Assembly (NCBI RefSeq): GCF_003330725.1
Contig: NZ_CP030840.1
Coordinates: 1,550,001 to 1,614,000, forward strand
From: Acidisarcina polymorpha
GTDB lineage: Bacteria > Acidobacteriota > Terriglobia > Terriglobales > Acidobacteriaceae
Length of the DNA stretch: 64,000 nucleotides
Reading direction: 5' to 3'
Part shown: positions 41,337-49,854 of the stretch, piece by piece
Layout: each line of letters starts with the position of its first letter
Position numbering within the stretch: the stretch's first letter is position 1
Notes under the pieces: generated by a model
The model's database searches: none
Told to the model about the DNA's origin: nothing
What the model saw: only the letters and a program-made list of their open reading frames with translations
Program-made: the position numbers and the translations under genes

Positions 41337-43993
41337 TGGCTGCTGTCACGGCGACCGGCACTCGGCGAAGAGTCCACCGGTGGATCCTGCCACTGGTTGC
41401 GCTGGCATTGACCTCGGTGGTCGTTTTGCCGCCATTGATCAGCCTGCGCAGCTTCCATCGGCGCATCGCGGATAGTATCAGCCAGGGAATCGGGCGGCCC
41501 GTCCGGATGGCTTCGATCAAGATGCACTTGTTGCCTCGACCGGGGTTTGAGCTGGCCGACTTCGTTGTCGAGGAAGATCCGGGCTTTGGCGCGGAGCCCA
41601 TTCTCCGATGCGCCCAGGTCAATGCCTATCTGCGGCTTTCTCCTCTGTGGCGCGGGCGGCTCGAGATCGCCCGGATCGGCTTCGAAGAACCCAGCGTCAA
41701 CCTGGTCCGCAACCACCAAGGCCGTTGGAATGTGGACTCGCTGCTTTCGCAGGCGGCGCAGGCGCCAAAGCTTCCGACTGGCGAACGCCACGCCGGAAAC
41801 CTGCCGCGCTTTCCCTACATCGACGCGAGCAATGCGAGGGTGAACTTTAAGTTCGGCAATGAGAAGATGCCGTTTTCCTTCTTTAATGCGGACCTGGCCG
41901 TCTGGCTAGAAAATCCCGGAGAGTGGAAAATCCAGTTCGCTGCTCAACCAGTCCGCACCGATCTGAGCCTCGATCTCGCCAACACCGGCATGCTGCGCAT
42001 CAGCGGCTCGCTTCATCACGCATCCACCCTCAGCCAGATGCCGGCTCAACTTCATGCGGAATGGAGCAACGCGGCGCTCGGCCAATTGAGCCGCATCCTG
42101 AGCGGCACGGACGCGAATTGGCGCGGTGAACTCGACGTCGATGCAGACATCCTCGGCACTTTGAATCAAGCAGACCTCAAACTAGTCGCAAGAGGCCAGG
42201 GCATTCATCGAGTCGAGTTCCAGCCGCGCGATCCGCTTAACATGGAGCTTACCTGCCAGGCACGCTTCACCCGCACCGAACAGATGCAAGGCGTTTCCGG
42301 AAACCATGAAATCGATCGTTCGCTGAGGGCCATCACTTGTCTCGCGCCGACAGGCGATGGCCACCTGCTGCTTACCGGTAGCGTTCACGGCCTGCCTGCC
42401 AACCTTGATCCTGCGCTTTCGCTCGAAATGAACAATGTTCCTGTCGAGACTGCCTTCGATGGCGTTCGATTGGTTCGTTCTGGTTTTGCCCCCGCCGTGC
42501 AAGCGACGGGCGCAATCAACGGAAACTTCACCTATGCAAGTTCAGCATCCTCGATTCGGCCTCTGCTGCAGGGGCAGGCTACGGTCAATACGCTGACAAT
42601 AGCCGCACCAGCGTTTGAAAAACCGCTTACCCTTCCCACAATCCACTTCACCATGAACGCCCCGTCGGCGCCGCATCTCAGCCGCCGGGGCAAACTGCCG
42701 CTTGGAGTTCAATCTCTGCCGACGGTGCAGGATTCGGTGCTACAGCTCGAGCCGTTCGCCATGGGAGTGTCCCCGGCCATTCGGATCCCGCTCAGTGTCA
42801 GCGGCACATTCACGCGCTCGAACTTCAGCGTGCATCTGAGTGGGGAGTCGCACGTCGCCCCGATGGTGGCGCTAGGCAGAGAGTTAAGGTTGCTGCGGAG
42901 TCGCAGCATTGAGTTCGAGCCGCAAGGCACTGCTGACATGGACATCACCATCCAAGGGCCGTGGCTGATGCCGGTGCCGGACTCCGAACATCCAATACCG
43001 CCAGTCAGCCTCGCCGGATCGCTGCGCCTCCACAATGCCGGACTCACTGGCGATTACCTCGCTCAACCATTGCAGATTCCCTCGGCGCAAGCGCTGCTGG
43101 AGAACGGCACAATCTCCTGGACTGCCTCATCGCTAACCTATGGTCCGGTCCACGGCGATGGTTCTCTCAGCTATCCAATCTTCTGCATGACTCTTGAATG
43201 CGGCCGGCAGTTCTCCCTTCACATCGGTTCCCTCGATGCCGCCACTGCACAGAATGCTCTGCTTGGAGCAGGACGCCGCAGAGAGCTGGTGCAAGAACTT
43301 TTAGAACGAGTCGATGTGGGCCAACATATATGGCCGACTCTTACCGGAAACGTCCAGATTGCTGAGTTTTCAATAGGAAGCTTCACGGTGCGTGACCTGA
43401 ACGCCGCGGTCAGCATAAGAGACCATGCGGTTGAGGTGAAGTCTTTAATCGGACGCGCACTTGACGGGTCCCTCCACCTAACTGGCGCCTTGCGAGTCTC
43501 GGGCGGAACACCTCACTACGAGGTCGAAGCACAGCTCGATCACTCGTCTTCCGCTGCAACTGCCGCGATGTTCAAAGAGAAGTGGGGACCCGGAATGATC
43601 AACTTGAAGACAAGGCTTCGGTTCTCCGGCTACGAACGGGAACAATTGATCTCTTCGGCCTCGGGAACGTTCCATTGGGATTGGCTGAAAGGCGGATTGC
43701 CGGTTGATTTATCCCCAGGAGATGAGGATGGGGCCCAATCAGCGCTGGCCAAATTCGACACCTGGACTGCAGATGGAACGATCGCCAAAAGTGTCTTAAC
43801 GTTAGAAAGATCGAGGGTCCTGCGCGGCGCTGAGGTGGTGCCGCTTACCGGCACCATCACGTTTAATCGCGAGATGAATCTAGCCGACCCCTCCCCTTCC
43901 AACTCACTCAAAATCACCGGTACTCTGCAGAAACCAGAAGTTCTGATTCAGCCGGAAAGGGCTATTGCTGCCCAGCCCTTGGAGGGACGCTAA
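41336..43993 (+). CDS. AsmA-family-like envelope protein
   Basis: A long protein (~885 residues) anchored by one N-terminal helix (WILPLVALALTSVVVLPPLISL) with a large periplasmic part rich in beta strands. Typical AsmA features are the GIGRPVRMASIKMHLLPRPGFELADFVVEEDPGFG start and the NLVRNHQGRWNVDSLL motif. A C-terminal region (VQIAEFSIGSFTVRDLNAAVSIRDHAVEVKSLIG ... GSLHLTGALRVSGG) resembles the AsmA C-terminal/DUF3971 fold. Members act in outer-membrane assembly or phospholipid transport. The GTG at 41336 overlaps the lepB stop; another GTG at 41306 is possible. Confidence 0.82.
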   Translation: MAAVTATGTRRRVHRWILPLVALALTSVVVLPPLISLRSFHRRIADSISQGIGRPVRMASIKMHLLPRPGFELADFVVEEDPGFGAEPILRCAQVNAYLRLSPLWRGRLEIARIGFEEPSVNLVRNHQGRWNVDSLLSQAAQAPKLPTGERHAGNLPRFPYIDASNARVNFKFGNEKMPFSFFNADLAVWLENPGEWKIQFAAQPVRTDLSLDLANTGMLRISGSLHHASTLSQMPAQLHAEWSNAALGQLSRILSGTDANWRGELDVDADILGTLNQADLKLVARGQGIHRVEFQPRDPLNMELTCQARFTRTEQMQGVSGNHEIDRSLRAITCLAPTGDGHLLLTGSVHGLPANLDPALSLEMNNVPVETAFDGVRLVRSGFAPAVQATGAINGNFTYASSASSIRPLLQGQATVNTLTIAAPAFEKPLTLPTIHFTMNAPSAPHLSRRGKLPLGVQSLPTVQDSVLQLEPFAMGVSPAIRIPLSVSGTFTRSNFSVHLSGESHVAPMVALGRELRLLRSRSIEFEPQGTADMDITIQGPWLMPVPDSEHPIPPVSLAGSLRLHNAGLTGDYLAQPLQIPSAQALLENGTISWTASSLTYGPVHGDGSLSYPIFCMTLECGRQFSLHIGSLDAATAQNALLGAGRRRELVQELLERVDVGQHIWPTLTGNVQIAEFSIGSFTVRDLNAAVSIRDHAVEVKSLIGRALDGSLHLTGALRVSGGTPHYEVEAQLDHSSSAATAAMFKEKWGPGMINLKTRLRFSGYEREQLISSASGTFHWDWLKGGLPVDLSPGDEDGAQSALAKFDTWTADGTIAKSVLTLERSRVLRGAEVVPLTGTITFNREMNLADPSPSNSLKITGTLQKPEVLIQPERAIAAQPLEGR

Positions 43994-44023
43994 AGCGCTT
44001 CGGCGCCTGCGAGCTTATTAGAG

Positions 44024-44044
44024 AAGCCATGTGAAAAATGGCTT
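44024..44044. terminator. Possible weak bidirectional terminator hairpin
   Basis: AAGCCAT (44024-44030) and ATGGCTT (44038-44044) form a 7-bp stem with an A-rich loop. It lies between the converging AsmA-like gene and the peptidase-like gene and overlaps the stop codon of the latter. No clear T-tract follows on either strand. Confidence 0.3.
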
Positions 44045-46040
44045 ACTTCGCCTCTGCCGTCAGCGTATGCAGGTGGATACTCTCCGCGACCTCGGGAACG
44101 GTGCCGTCATTCACCTGAATTTCAGTAGGCAGGCTGCCAATCAACATGCGGTGGGAGACGGTTCCCCGGGCCGGTACCCGCAGCCGCTCAGCCACAGTCG
44201 TATCCCGGGATCGCACGATCACCGGCACCTCGACCTCGGCGAAACCGTCGTTTGCAATGTCCACGGCTACCAGCCACTGGCCGGCGACAGAGGCTTTGCT
44301 GGGAAAGACCCCGGTGATCGAAAGATCGGCCAGTCCGCGATCATGATAGATCCAGGCATCGAAGAACCACTTCAAGTCCTTGCCACTTGCCTTTTCCAAC
44401 AAGCGCTCGAAGTAGTCTGAGGTGGTGTCCTGCTCGGGATGATACGAGCGGAGCGCTGCGGCGAGCGCGGCATCGCCGGCCAAGTCACGGAGCATCCACA
44501 GCACATAGACAGACTTGGTCCGATAGAAGACCGGATCGGAGGCATCCAGCAAATCCTCGCCGCCAGTCTCGCCAGGAGTTGCGGGCTCTGCGAGCGACAG
44601 CGCTCCTCGCTCCGACGCCATGGATTCGAGAGCCGTCTTCCGCCCATCAACCTGTTCAACCCACAAGCTTCCGAGAAATTGGGCTACACCCTCGTTCAGC
44701 CATGGACGGGGAGAAGCAAAGTACGCATGCGCGAGGGAGTGGACCATCGCATTATCCAGCTCGTGAGGGTCGGGAGACGCCTTGAAGCCTGCCAAAAACA
44801 CGTCGCGCTCTTCCGCGGGGGCATCGTTGGCCTCGGCGAGGCCCACTACCGTCAATAGCGCATTCGGCTTCTGCCCCAGCCACTGTTGCACCAGCGGGGT
44901 CACCTCCCTGACCGCCGTCTGCAGGCTTTGGGTGCTGGCCACATCTTCGGCCGCGGCGAATATCTGCACGCCGCTGCCTTGCACCTTGCGACGCGCAAGC
45001 AAGAACAGGCTGGGCGCCGAGAAGCCCAAAGTCGTCTCGGGAAGAGACGCAGTAATGACTCCCGCATGAGAATTCTCGGGCGCAGCCGTCTCGACCACTG
45101 GCACGACATGTCCGTTAAGAAGGGCGAGGTTTGGCGTCGCAATTTCCGCAGTGAACTCCGCGGTCACCGACATTTTCATGGTCGCCTGCTGCTGACGCTG
45201 TTTCTGCTTGCCCATTTCGGCAAAAAGCTTGGCTCCATCGCCGAGCAGCACCGGGGGGGCGCTGACCGGGTACCAGAGTACGTTTCCAAAGCCGCGCATG
45301 CCGACAAAGTCTGCGGAAATCCTGTCCCAATCCGACTTTTCCGCAGCGGCTGTGGGGGCGCCGATCCGCTCCAGCCGCTCTCCATTCAGGGAGATCTGCC
45401 CACTGTAGAGAACCTCGAGCTGCAATTCCTCTTGCGGCGCAAGCGCGCGCGGCAACGTGATCACGGCCTCATTGACCGCGCCGGTGTGGTCGGCATCGCT
45501 ATCGAGCAGGTGCTGGGCGAAGCTCACTCCTGCGCCAGCTGTGCGCATCTGCTCCCACTTGAGCGCTGAAGATAGCTGCAAGGCGATCCGCTCGAGCGGC
45601 TTGTCTCCATCATTGCGAACCCGGAGACGCGCTCGAACCGCGATGGACTCCTGACGAGGGACGAGGCGAACGTCCAGATCGTAGGCGAGGAAAGTCAGAG
45701 CATTCCGCTCCGCGTCGGTTGCTTGAAATCGGGCGACGGTAGCGGCTGACATTCCCCGTGGAGAGTTCTGCTTCTGGACTGCCTGGCCGGCGGCCGACGG
45801 TTCAGCGACCTTGTCGCCGTTCGCCTTGTCATCTTCTAGAGACCGCGAGAAGAGCACCTTGCCGCTTCCTGCCGGCGGTTGCTGGTCGTCTGGAGCCGGG
45901 CTCCCCGGGGTCGTCTGCGGCGTGGACGGCGATGTCGAAGGAGGCGAAGCTGGGGAAGATCCTCCCTGTTGTCCCCTCGAATTGTTCGCGCTCAACAAGC
46001 TTCCCAAAACTATAACTGTCGTCCACTGCCAACCACTCAT
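44043..46040 (-). CDS. Exported M1/gluzincin peptidase-like protein with degenerate zinc motif
   Basis: A signal peptide (TTVIVLGSLLSANNSRGQ) is followed by a low-complexity Pro/Ser/Thr/Gln region. An N-terminal beta-rich domain resembles the M1 aminopeptidase domain (FLAYDLDVRLVPRQESIAVRARLRVRN). The helical catalytic-like domain reads H434SLAH438AYFASPRPWLNEG451. The glutamate of HExxH is replaced by Ser435, and the second glutamate (NEG) follows at 12 residues instead of the usual ~19. The C-terminal half (SVYVLWMLRDLAG, FFDAWIYHDRGL) is also M1-like. It may be a catalytically dead scaffold or a variant subfamily. Coupled to rlmB by a four-base overlap. Confidence 0.8.
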   Translation of the reverse strand: MSGWQWTTVIVLGSLLSANNSRGQQGGSSPASPPSTSPSTPQTTPGSPAPDDQQPPAGSGKVLFSRSLEDDKANGDKVAEPSAAGQAVQKQNSPRGMSAATVARFQATDAERNALTFLAYDLDVRLVPRQESIAVRARLRVRNDGDKPLERIALQLSSALKWEQMRTAGAGVSFAQHLLDSDADHTGAVNEAVITLPRALAPQEELQLEVLYSGQISLNGERLERIGAPTAAAEKSDWDRISADFVGMRGFGNVLWYPVSAPPVLLGDGAKLFAEMGKQKQRQQQATMKMSVTAEFTAEIATPNLALLNGHVVPVVETAAPENSHAGVITASLPETTLGFSAPSLFLLARRKVQGSGVQIFAAAEDVASTQSLQTAVREVTPLVQQWLGQKPNALLTVVGLAEANDAPAEERDVFLAGFKASPDPHELDNAMVHSLAHAYFASPRPWLNEGVAQFLGSLWVEQVDGRKTALESMASERGALSLAEPATPGETGGEDLLDASDPVFYRTKSVYVLWMLRDLAGDAALAAALRSYHPEQDTTSDYFERLLEKASGKDLKWFFDAWIYHDRGLADLSITGVFPSKASVAGQWLVAVDIANDGFAEVEVPVIVRSRDTTVAERLRVPARGTVSHRMLIGSLPTEIQVNDGTVPEVAESIHLHTLTAEAK

Positions 46041-46834
46041 GAACCCAAACCCTTCCGCTTCTTTGCCGGGGCAGGGTTGGTGAGACCCGCTCCCGCCACC
46101 GATCGTGCTCTTCTTTGCCGCGCGGCCTCATACAGCACCACGGCGCCAGCAGCCGACACATTGAGGGACGACACTCCACCCAACATCGGAATCTTCAGTA
46201 AGTGGTCGCAGGTCTTCTTGACCAAGTCATGCAGACCTGCGCCTTCGCGACCGAGCACGAGGACGCAATCCCCTGTGAAGTCGAACTCGTCGTAGTCGAG
46301 CGAACCTCTCTCATCGAGGCCCACCGACCAGATATTCGCGGCCTTCATCTGCTCCAGCGCTCGCACCAGGTTGACCACCCGCGCAATGCGAATATGCTCC
46401 GAAGCACCGGCAGAGGCCTTGATGGCGACCGGACTCAGGGGCGCCGAGCGCCGCTCGGTTAGCACCACCCCATCGACACCGGCGCCATCCGCCGTCCGTA
46501 GGAGCGCGCCCAGATTCTGCGGGTCTTCGACGCCGTCGAGCGCCAGTAGAAGCCGCGCCTTACCGGAGGAGCTCGATTCCAGCAGATCCTCCAGATCCAA
46601 TACGGACGCCTCTCTCACAACCGCCACCACGCCCTGGTGTGCGGAGGTCTGGGCTATCCGCGTCAACTGTTCTCTCGGCTCGAAACGCAGCCGAACACCA
46701 GCTTCCCGGCAGGCATCAATGATCTGTTGCAGGCGCGCGTCCGTCCGTTCCTTGGCCACGCAAATGTGGTCAAAACGCCGCAACCCAGCGCGCAGAGCCT
46801 CCTGCACGGGATGGAGACCGTACAAAACTTCCAT
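46037..46834 (-). CDS. rlmB: 23S rRNA (guanosine2251-2'-O)-methyltransferase RlmB
   Basis: A SpoU/TrmH-family methyltransferase with a trefoil-knot SAM site. The N-terminal substrate-binding domain (VLYGLHPVQEALRAG ... AHQGVVAVV) is followed by the SpoU motifs: LDGVEDPQNLGALLRTADGAGVDGVV (motif 1), LVLGREGAGLHDL (motif 2) and IPMLGGVSSLNVSAAGAVVLYEA (motif 3). The YGLHPVQEAL start distinguishes RlmB from TrmH. Length 265, with a basic C-terminal extension. It is the upstream gene of a two-gene operon with the peptidase-like protein. Confidence 0.94.
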   Translation of the reverse strand: MEVLYGLHPVQEALRAGLRRFDHICVAKERTDARLQQIIDACREAGVRLRFEPREQLTRIAQTSAHQGVVAVVREASVLDLEDLLESSSSGKARLLLALDGVEDPQNLGALLRTADGAGVDGVVLTERRSAPLSPVAIKASAGASEHIRIARVVNLVRALEQMKAANIWSVGLDERGSLDYDEFDFTGDCVLVLGREGAGLHDLVKKTCDHLLKIPMLGGVSSLNVSAAGAVVLYEAARQRRARSVAGAGLTNPAPAKKRKGLGS

Positions 46835-46972
46835 CTTCTCAGTCTATCCCGATCTCGTCAGACTACTCTGGCCGCGCGGCACCTCACTCCTAGCGGTGCT
46901 GGATTTCCATGCCGGTGTCGGGCCCTGCAGAAATAAATAATCGATTCACCCTCCTCCCGCGTCTTAAAGATC

Positions 46973-47665
46973 ATGCCGACCGTCTCTGAGAAAGCCATGG
47001 GCGCCGCTACCTTCACCTTGACCGAGCAGTCGAAGGCGGAAAACGCCGTCATCGCCCAAGGTCTCAAGCGGCAAGACGCCAACCTCCTGGACGAACTGAT
47101 TGTTCGCTACCAGCATCGTTTGCTCAGGTATCTGCTGTACCTCACTGGCAATCGCGAGGTGGCTGAAGATCTTTTCCAGGAGACCTGGATGCGCGTCCTG
47201 TTGCGGGGAGCGCAGTACAACGGAAATGCGCGCTTCGATACCTGGCTTTTTACCATCGCCCGCAATCTGCTGATCGACCTCCGGCGCAAGCGCACGATGG
47301 CTTCGCTCGACGAGATGTGCGAGTCGACTGAAGATGAACGTCCTTTTGAAGTCGCGAGCGACGCACCGAATCCTTTCGATCACTACAAAACGCAGGAGGA
47401 TGGACAGCGCGTCACCGAGGCGCTTCTGACGCTGGATCCGTTGCATCGGGAGGTATTGGTGCTGCGTTTTCATGAAGATTTGGCGCTCGATGAAATTGCC
47501 GCCGTTACCCGCGCACCGCTTTCGACGGTAAAGTCTCGGCTCTATCGCGGGCTTGCCGCATTGAAGCCGCGAATCGCCGCGGTCTCCGAAGCGCCGCTCA
47601 CGGGCGGAAAAGCAGCGACGCTCTCGAGGCACTCCTTACGCGAAAGCAGAAGAGGCGCGGTATGA
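46973..47665 (+). CDS. ECF (sigma70-family group 4) RNA polymerase sigma factor
   Basis: Region 2 is clear (LIVRYQHRLLRYLLYLTGNREVAEDLFQETWMRVL, then TWLFTIARNLLIDLRRKR), as is region 4 (LDPLHREVLVLRFHEDLALDEIAAVTRAPLSTVKSRLYRGL). There is no region 3. A ~30-residue tail after region 4 is poorly conserved. The next gene starts four bases before its stop (ATGA), so a membrane-bound partner is made together with it, which suggests anti-sigma control. The ATG at 46973 is used; M9 is a possible alternative. Target promoters cannot be predicted from the window. Confidence 0.93.
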   Translation: MPTVSEKAMGAATFTLTEQSKAENAVIAQGLKRQDANLLDELIVRYQHRLLRYLLYLTGNREVAEDLFQETWMRVLLRGAQYNGNARFDTWLFTIARNLLIDLRRKRTMASLDEMCESTEDERPFEVASDAPNPFDHYKTQEDGQRVTEALLTLDPLHREVLVLRFHEDLALDEIAAVTRAPLSTVKSRLYRGLAALKPRIAAVSEAPLTGGKAATLSRHSLRESRRGAV

Positions 47666-48051
47666 ACCCCGAGCCATCCTCCAAAGAAGGGTCGGAGTTG
47701 TTCGACCCGGAGATCGTGCAAGCGCTGAATGGGCTAAGCGCCAGTGCCAGTCTCGCGGTTGCCCAGCGAACGCGGCGCGCCGTTCGAGAGGCCGCGACCA
47801 ACCTTCGCGAAGACCGGGCGAGACGCCGCCGGAATAAGGGATTCACACTACTGCTCGCGGTAAGTCTGTTGACGCTACTTACTCCCGCCTTGTGGAGCGG
47901 TGTCGATGAGATCTTTGCCGGTGAGCATTTTTCCGATCTTCCGGCAATGGTTACCTTGTTTGCTTTGACTCTCTTCTCCGCAATCATTGCTGCTCTGATT
48001 GCGAGCTGGAAAAGCCACCAACCGCTGCGCTACGGGCGAAGGAACTTTTAA
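47662..48051 (+). CDS. Small membrane protein coupled to the ECF sigma factor (putative anti-sigma partner)
   Basis: A 129-residue protein with a soluble ~55-residue N-terminus (SELFDPEIVQALNGLSASASLAVAQRTRRAVREAATNLRED), a basic patch (RARRRRNKG) and two transmembrane helices (FTLLLAVSLLTLLTPALW; AMVTLFALTLFSAIIAALIA). Overlap with the sigma factor gene and the bitopic/polytopic layout suggest an anti-sigma factor. However, no zinc-type HxxxCxxC motif or RskA domain is visible, so this rests on context alone. Confidence 0.7.
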   Translation: MNPEPSSKEGSELFDPEIVQALNGLSASASLAVAQRTRRAVREAATNLREDRARRRRNKGFTLLLAVSLLTLLTPALWSGVDEIFAGEHFSDLPAMVTLFALTLFSAIIAALIASWKSHQPLRYGRRNF

Positions 48052-48123
48052 CCTTCGTAGGCCGTCTGTTTTGCTGAGACCACATGCAAGCGTGGTTTGA
48101 TTCTATCCAGCAATCATCAAGCG

Positions 48124-48672
48124 ATGAAAGACTCCACAACTCTCCGGGACCCTGATACAGGTACGACTTTTGCCGATGAGATGCGGCTCATCCCACGGTG
48201 GTCGGTGGCAATTGCTGCCCTCGTCTTTGTCATCGTTCAGTACTTCTTTTGGATCGTGATGCCGGAGCATCGCAATCATCCACCGCCGCCGGTTGGCTTC
48301 CGTATCTATTTCGCGCTTTCGTGGAGCGCGCTGGCGGCGTTATACGTCCTGATGGTCGGCTACGTCAGCCAGGACGCCCCACGCCGCTCGATGAGTCTCC
48401 GATTCTGGATCGCGATCTGTCTCATTATGCCCGGGGGGATCGGTTCTGTGCTCTACTTCCTGCTGCGCCAGCCAATCATATCCCGCTGCCCAGCCTGTGG
48501 GACACGCACCCAGGCGGACTTCCATTTCTGTCCGCAGTGCGCCTGCCAGATCTCGGCTTGCTGCGGACAATGCTATCGCAGTGTTTCTGCGACGGACCAA
48601 TACTGCGTTCATTGCGGGCATGACCTGGCAGCGGACAACACGCCCTCTCGTTTACGAGCATTTCAGTCTTAG
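48124..48672 (+). CDS. Membrane protein with C-terminal double zinc ribbon
   Basis: Three transmembrane helices (WSVAIAALVFVIVQYFFWIVM; IYFALSWSALAALYVLMVGYV; FWIAICLIMPGGIGSVLYFLL) are followed by a cytoplasmic double zinc ribbon. The cysteine pairs are CPACGTRTQADFHFCPQC and CGQCYRSVSATDQYCVHCG. No named family, though this membrane-plus-zinc-ribbon layout recurs in Acidobacteria. It follows the sigma/anti-sigma pair by 72 bases and could be in its operon. The ATG at 48124 is one of two close candidates; neither has a strong ribosome site. Confidence 0.78.
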   Translation: MKDSTTLRDPDTGTTFADEMRLIPRWSVAIAALVFVIVQYFFWIVMPEHRNHPPPPVGFRIYFALSWSALAALYVLMVGYVSQDAPRRSMSLRFWIAICLIMPGGIGSVLYFLLRQPIISRCPACGTRTQADFHFCPQCACQISACCGQCYRSVSATDQYCVHCGHDLAADNTPSRLRAFQS

Positions 48673-48696
48673 CTGGAAACGGCAGTTGGGCGGCCC

Positions 48697-48864
48697 ATGA
48701 AAGCGACCGGCTTCGAGTTCCGCCACCCGTTGCTCATCCACGAAGTGATTGTGGACGCGGCTCTATTTACCTACCTGGTGCTCCGCGGCGATGCCTTGAA
48801 CCTGCGTTTTGGCGGCGATCCGAAGAAGACAGCGCTCCGTTGGACGAGAGCCACAAGTCTTTAA
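48697..48864 (+). CDS. Short ORF, possible truncated methyltransferase remnant
   Basis: A 55-codon frame beginning MKATGFEFRHPLLIH. That opening resembles, from memory, the N-terminus of isoprenylcysteine/phospholipid methyltransferase-type membrane proteins, but the expected transmembrane helices do not follow. It may be a gene decayed by deletion or just a random frame. It starts 25 bases after the zinc-ribbon gene and ends 29 bases before the LytTR regulator start. Confidence 0.3.
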   Translation: MKATGFEFRHPLLIHEVIVDAALFTYLVLRGDALNLRFGGDPKKTALRWTRATSL

Positions 48865-48892
48865 ATCTTCTATACTCAGGTGTCGGCTCGCA

Positions 48893-49768
48893 ATGTCTAT
48901 AACCGCACTGATCATCGACGACGAACAACTCGCCCGCGAAGAGCTCGAGTACCTGCTTCGCGACGAGGGGGACATTGACGTTCTTGCCCAGGGCCGCAAC
49001 GGGATCGAGGCCGTAGAACTTATCCAGTCGCATCATCCGGACGTCGTCTTCCTCGACGTGCAGATGCCGGGCCTTGATGGTTTTGCGGTTTTGAAGCGGC
49101 TGGTCGAACTACAAAAGAGCGAACTCAAAGACGGGTACCCTTTGCCTCAGATTATATTCGCGACCGCTTTCGATCAGTATGCTGTTCGCGCCTTTGACGT
49201 GAACGCGATCGATTATCTGCTGAAACCCTTCGATCATGCCCGTGTCCTCCAGGCGCTGGATCGGATCCGGCAACGCGTCCAGGACTCGGGCACGACAGAT
49301 ATGCACGCTTCATCAGGGGAAGACCGTGCGCAAAGCAGTGCTCCCGACAGTACCGGCACCCGGATTGAAGCATTGCTGAGACTGATGGAGCAGCAACAGG
49401 CAGGCGCGCGGCCTTCCGTTTCGAATCTCCAGTCGGGGAAGATTGTAGTTCAGGCCCAAAGCCGGCTCCTGCTTATCGACCAGAAAGATATCTGCTACGC
49501 GGCTATCGATGAGGGAACAATCTCGGTCGCCACTCCCTTGCTCGAAGGCCAATCGAAATGCCGCACGCTCGAAGAACTGCTGGACTTGCTCGACCCCGCA
49601 ATCTTCTGGAGAGCGCACCGCTCCTATGTGGTGAACATCAATCACATCAAGGAAGTCGTGCCATGGTTCAAGTCGAGTTATCAGCTCAGGATGGCGGACA
49701 AGAAGCAGACGGAGATTCCCGTCAGCCGTGCCCAGACCCGGCGCCTGCGAGAACTGTTCAAGCTTTGA
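48893..49768 (+). CDS. LytTR-type response regulator
   Basis: A two-domain regulator. The receiver (about 1-120) has IIDDEQLAREELEYLL, the phospho-acceptor Asp in VVFLDVQMPGLDGF and DYLLKPFDHARVLQALDRI. A variable linker (about 125-180) is followed by a LytTR DNA-binding domain: GKIVVQAQSRLLLIDQKDICYAAIDEGTISV, then FWRAHRSYVVNINHIKEVVPWFKSSYQLRM and IPVSRAQTRRLREL. It resembles AlgR/YehT-type regulators. The start at 48893 gives the canonical MSITALIIDDE. The sensor kinase is not in the window. etfB follows 86 bases downstream. Confidence 0.94.
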   Translation: MSITALIIDDEQLAREELEYLLRDEGDIDVLAQGRNGIEAVELIQSHHPDVVFLDVQMPGLDGFAVLKRLVELQKSELKDGYPLPQIIFATAFDQYAVRAFDVNAIDYLLKPFDHARVLQALDRIRQRVQDSGTTDMHASSGEDRAQSSAPDSTGTRIEALLRLMEQQQAGARPSVSNLQSGKIVVQAQSRLLLIDQKDICYAAIDEGTISVATPLLEGQSKCRTLEELLDLLDPAIFWRAHRSYVVNINHIKEVVPWFKSSYQLRMADKKQTEIPVSRAQTRRLRELFKL

Positions 49769-49854
49769 AGCATTGATCTGGCAAGCCAGTAGCTAAATGG
49801 AAGCAGGACCCTTCCGCTATACTGGGCGGTTGCCGCCGTTATGAATGCGAACCC

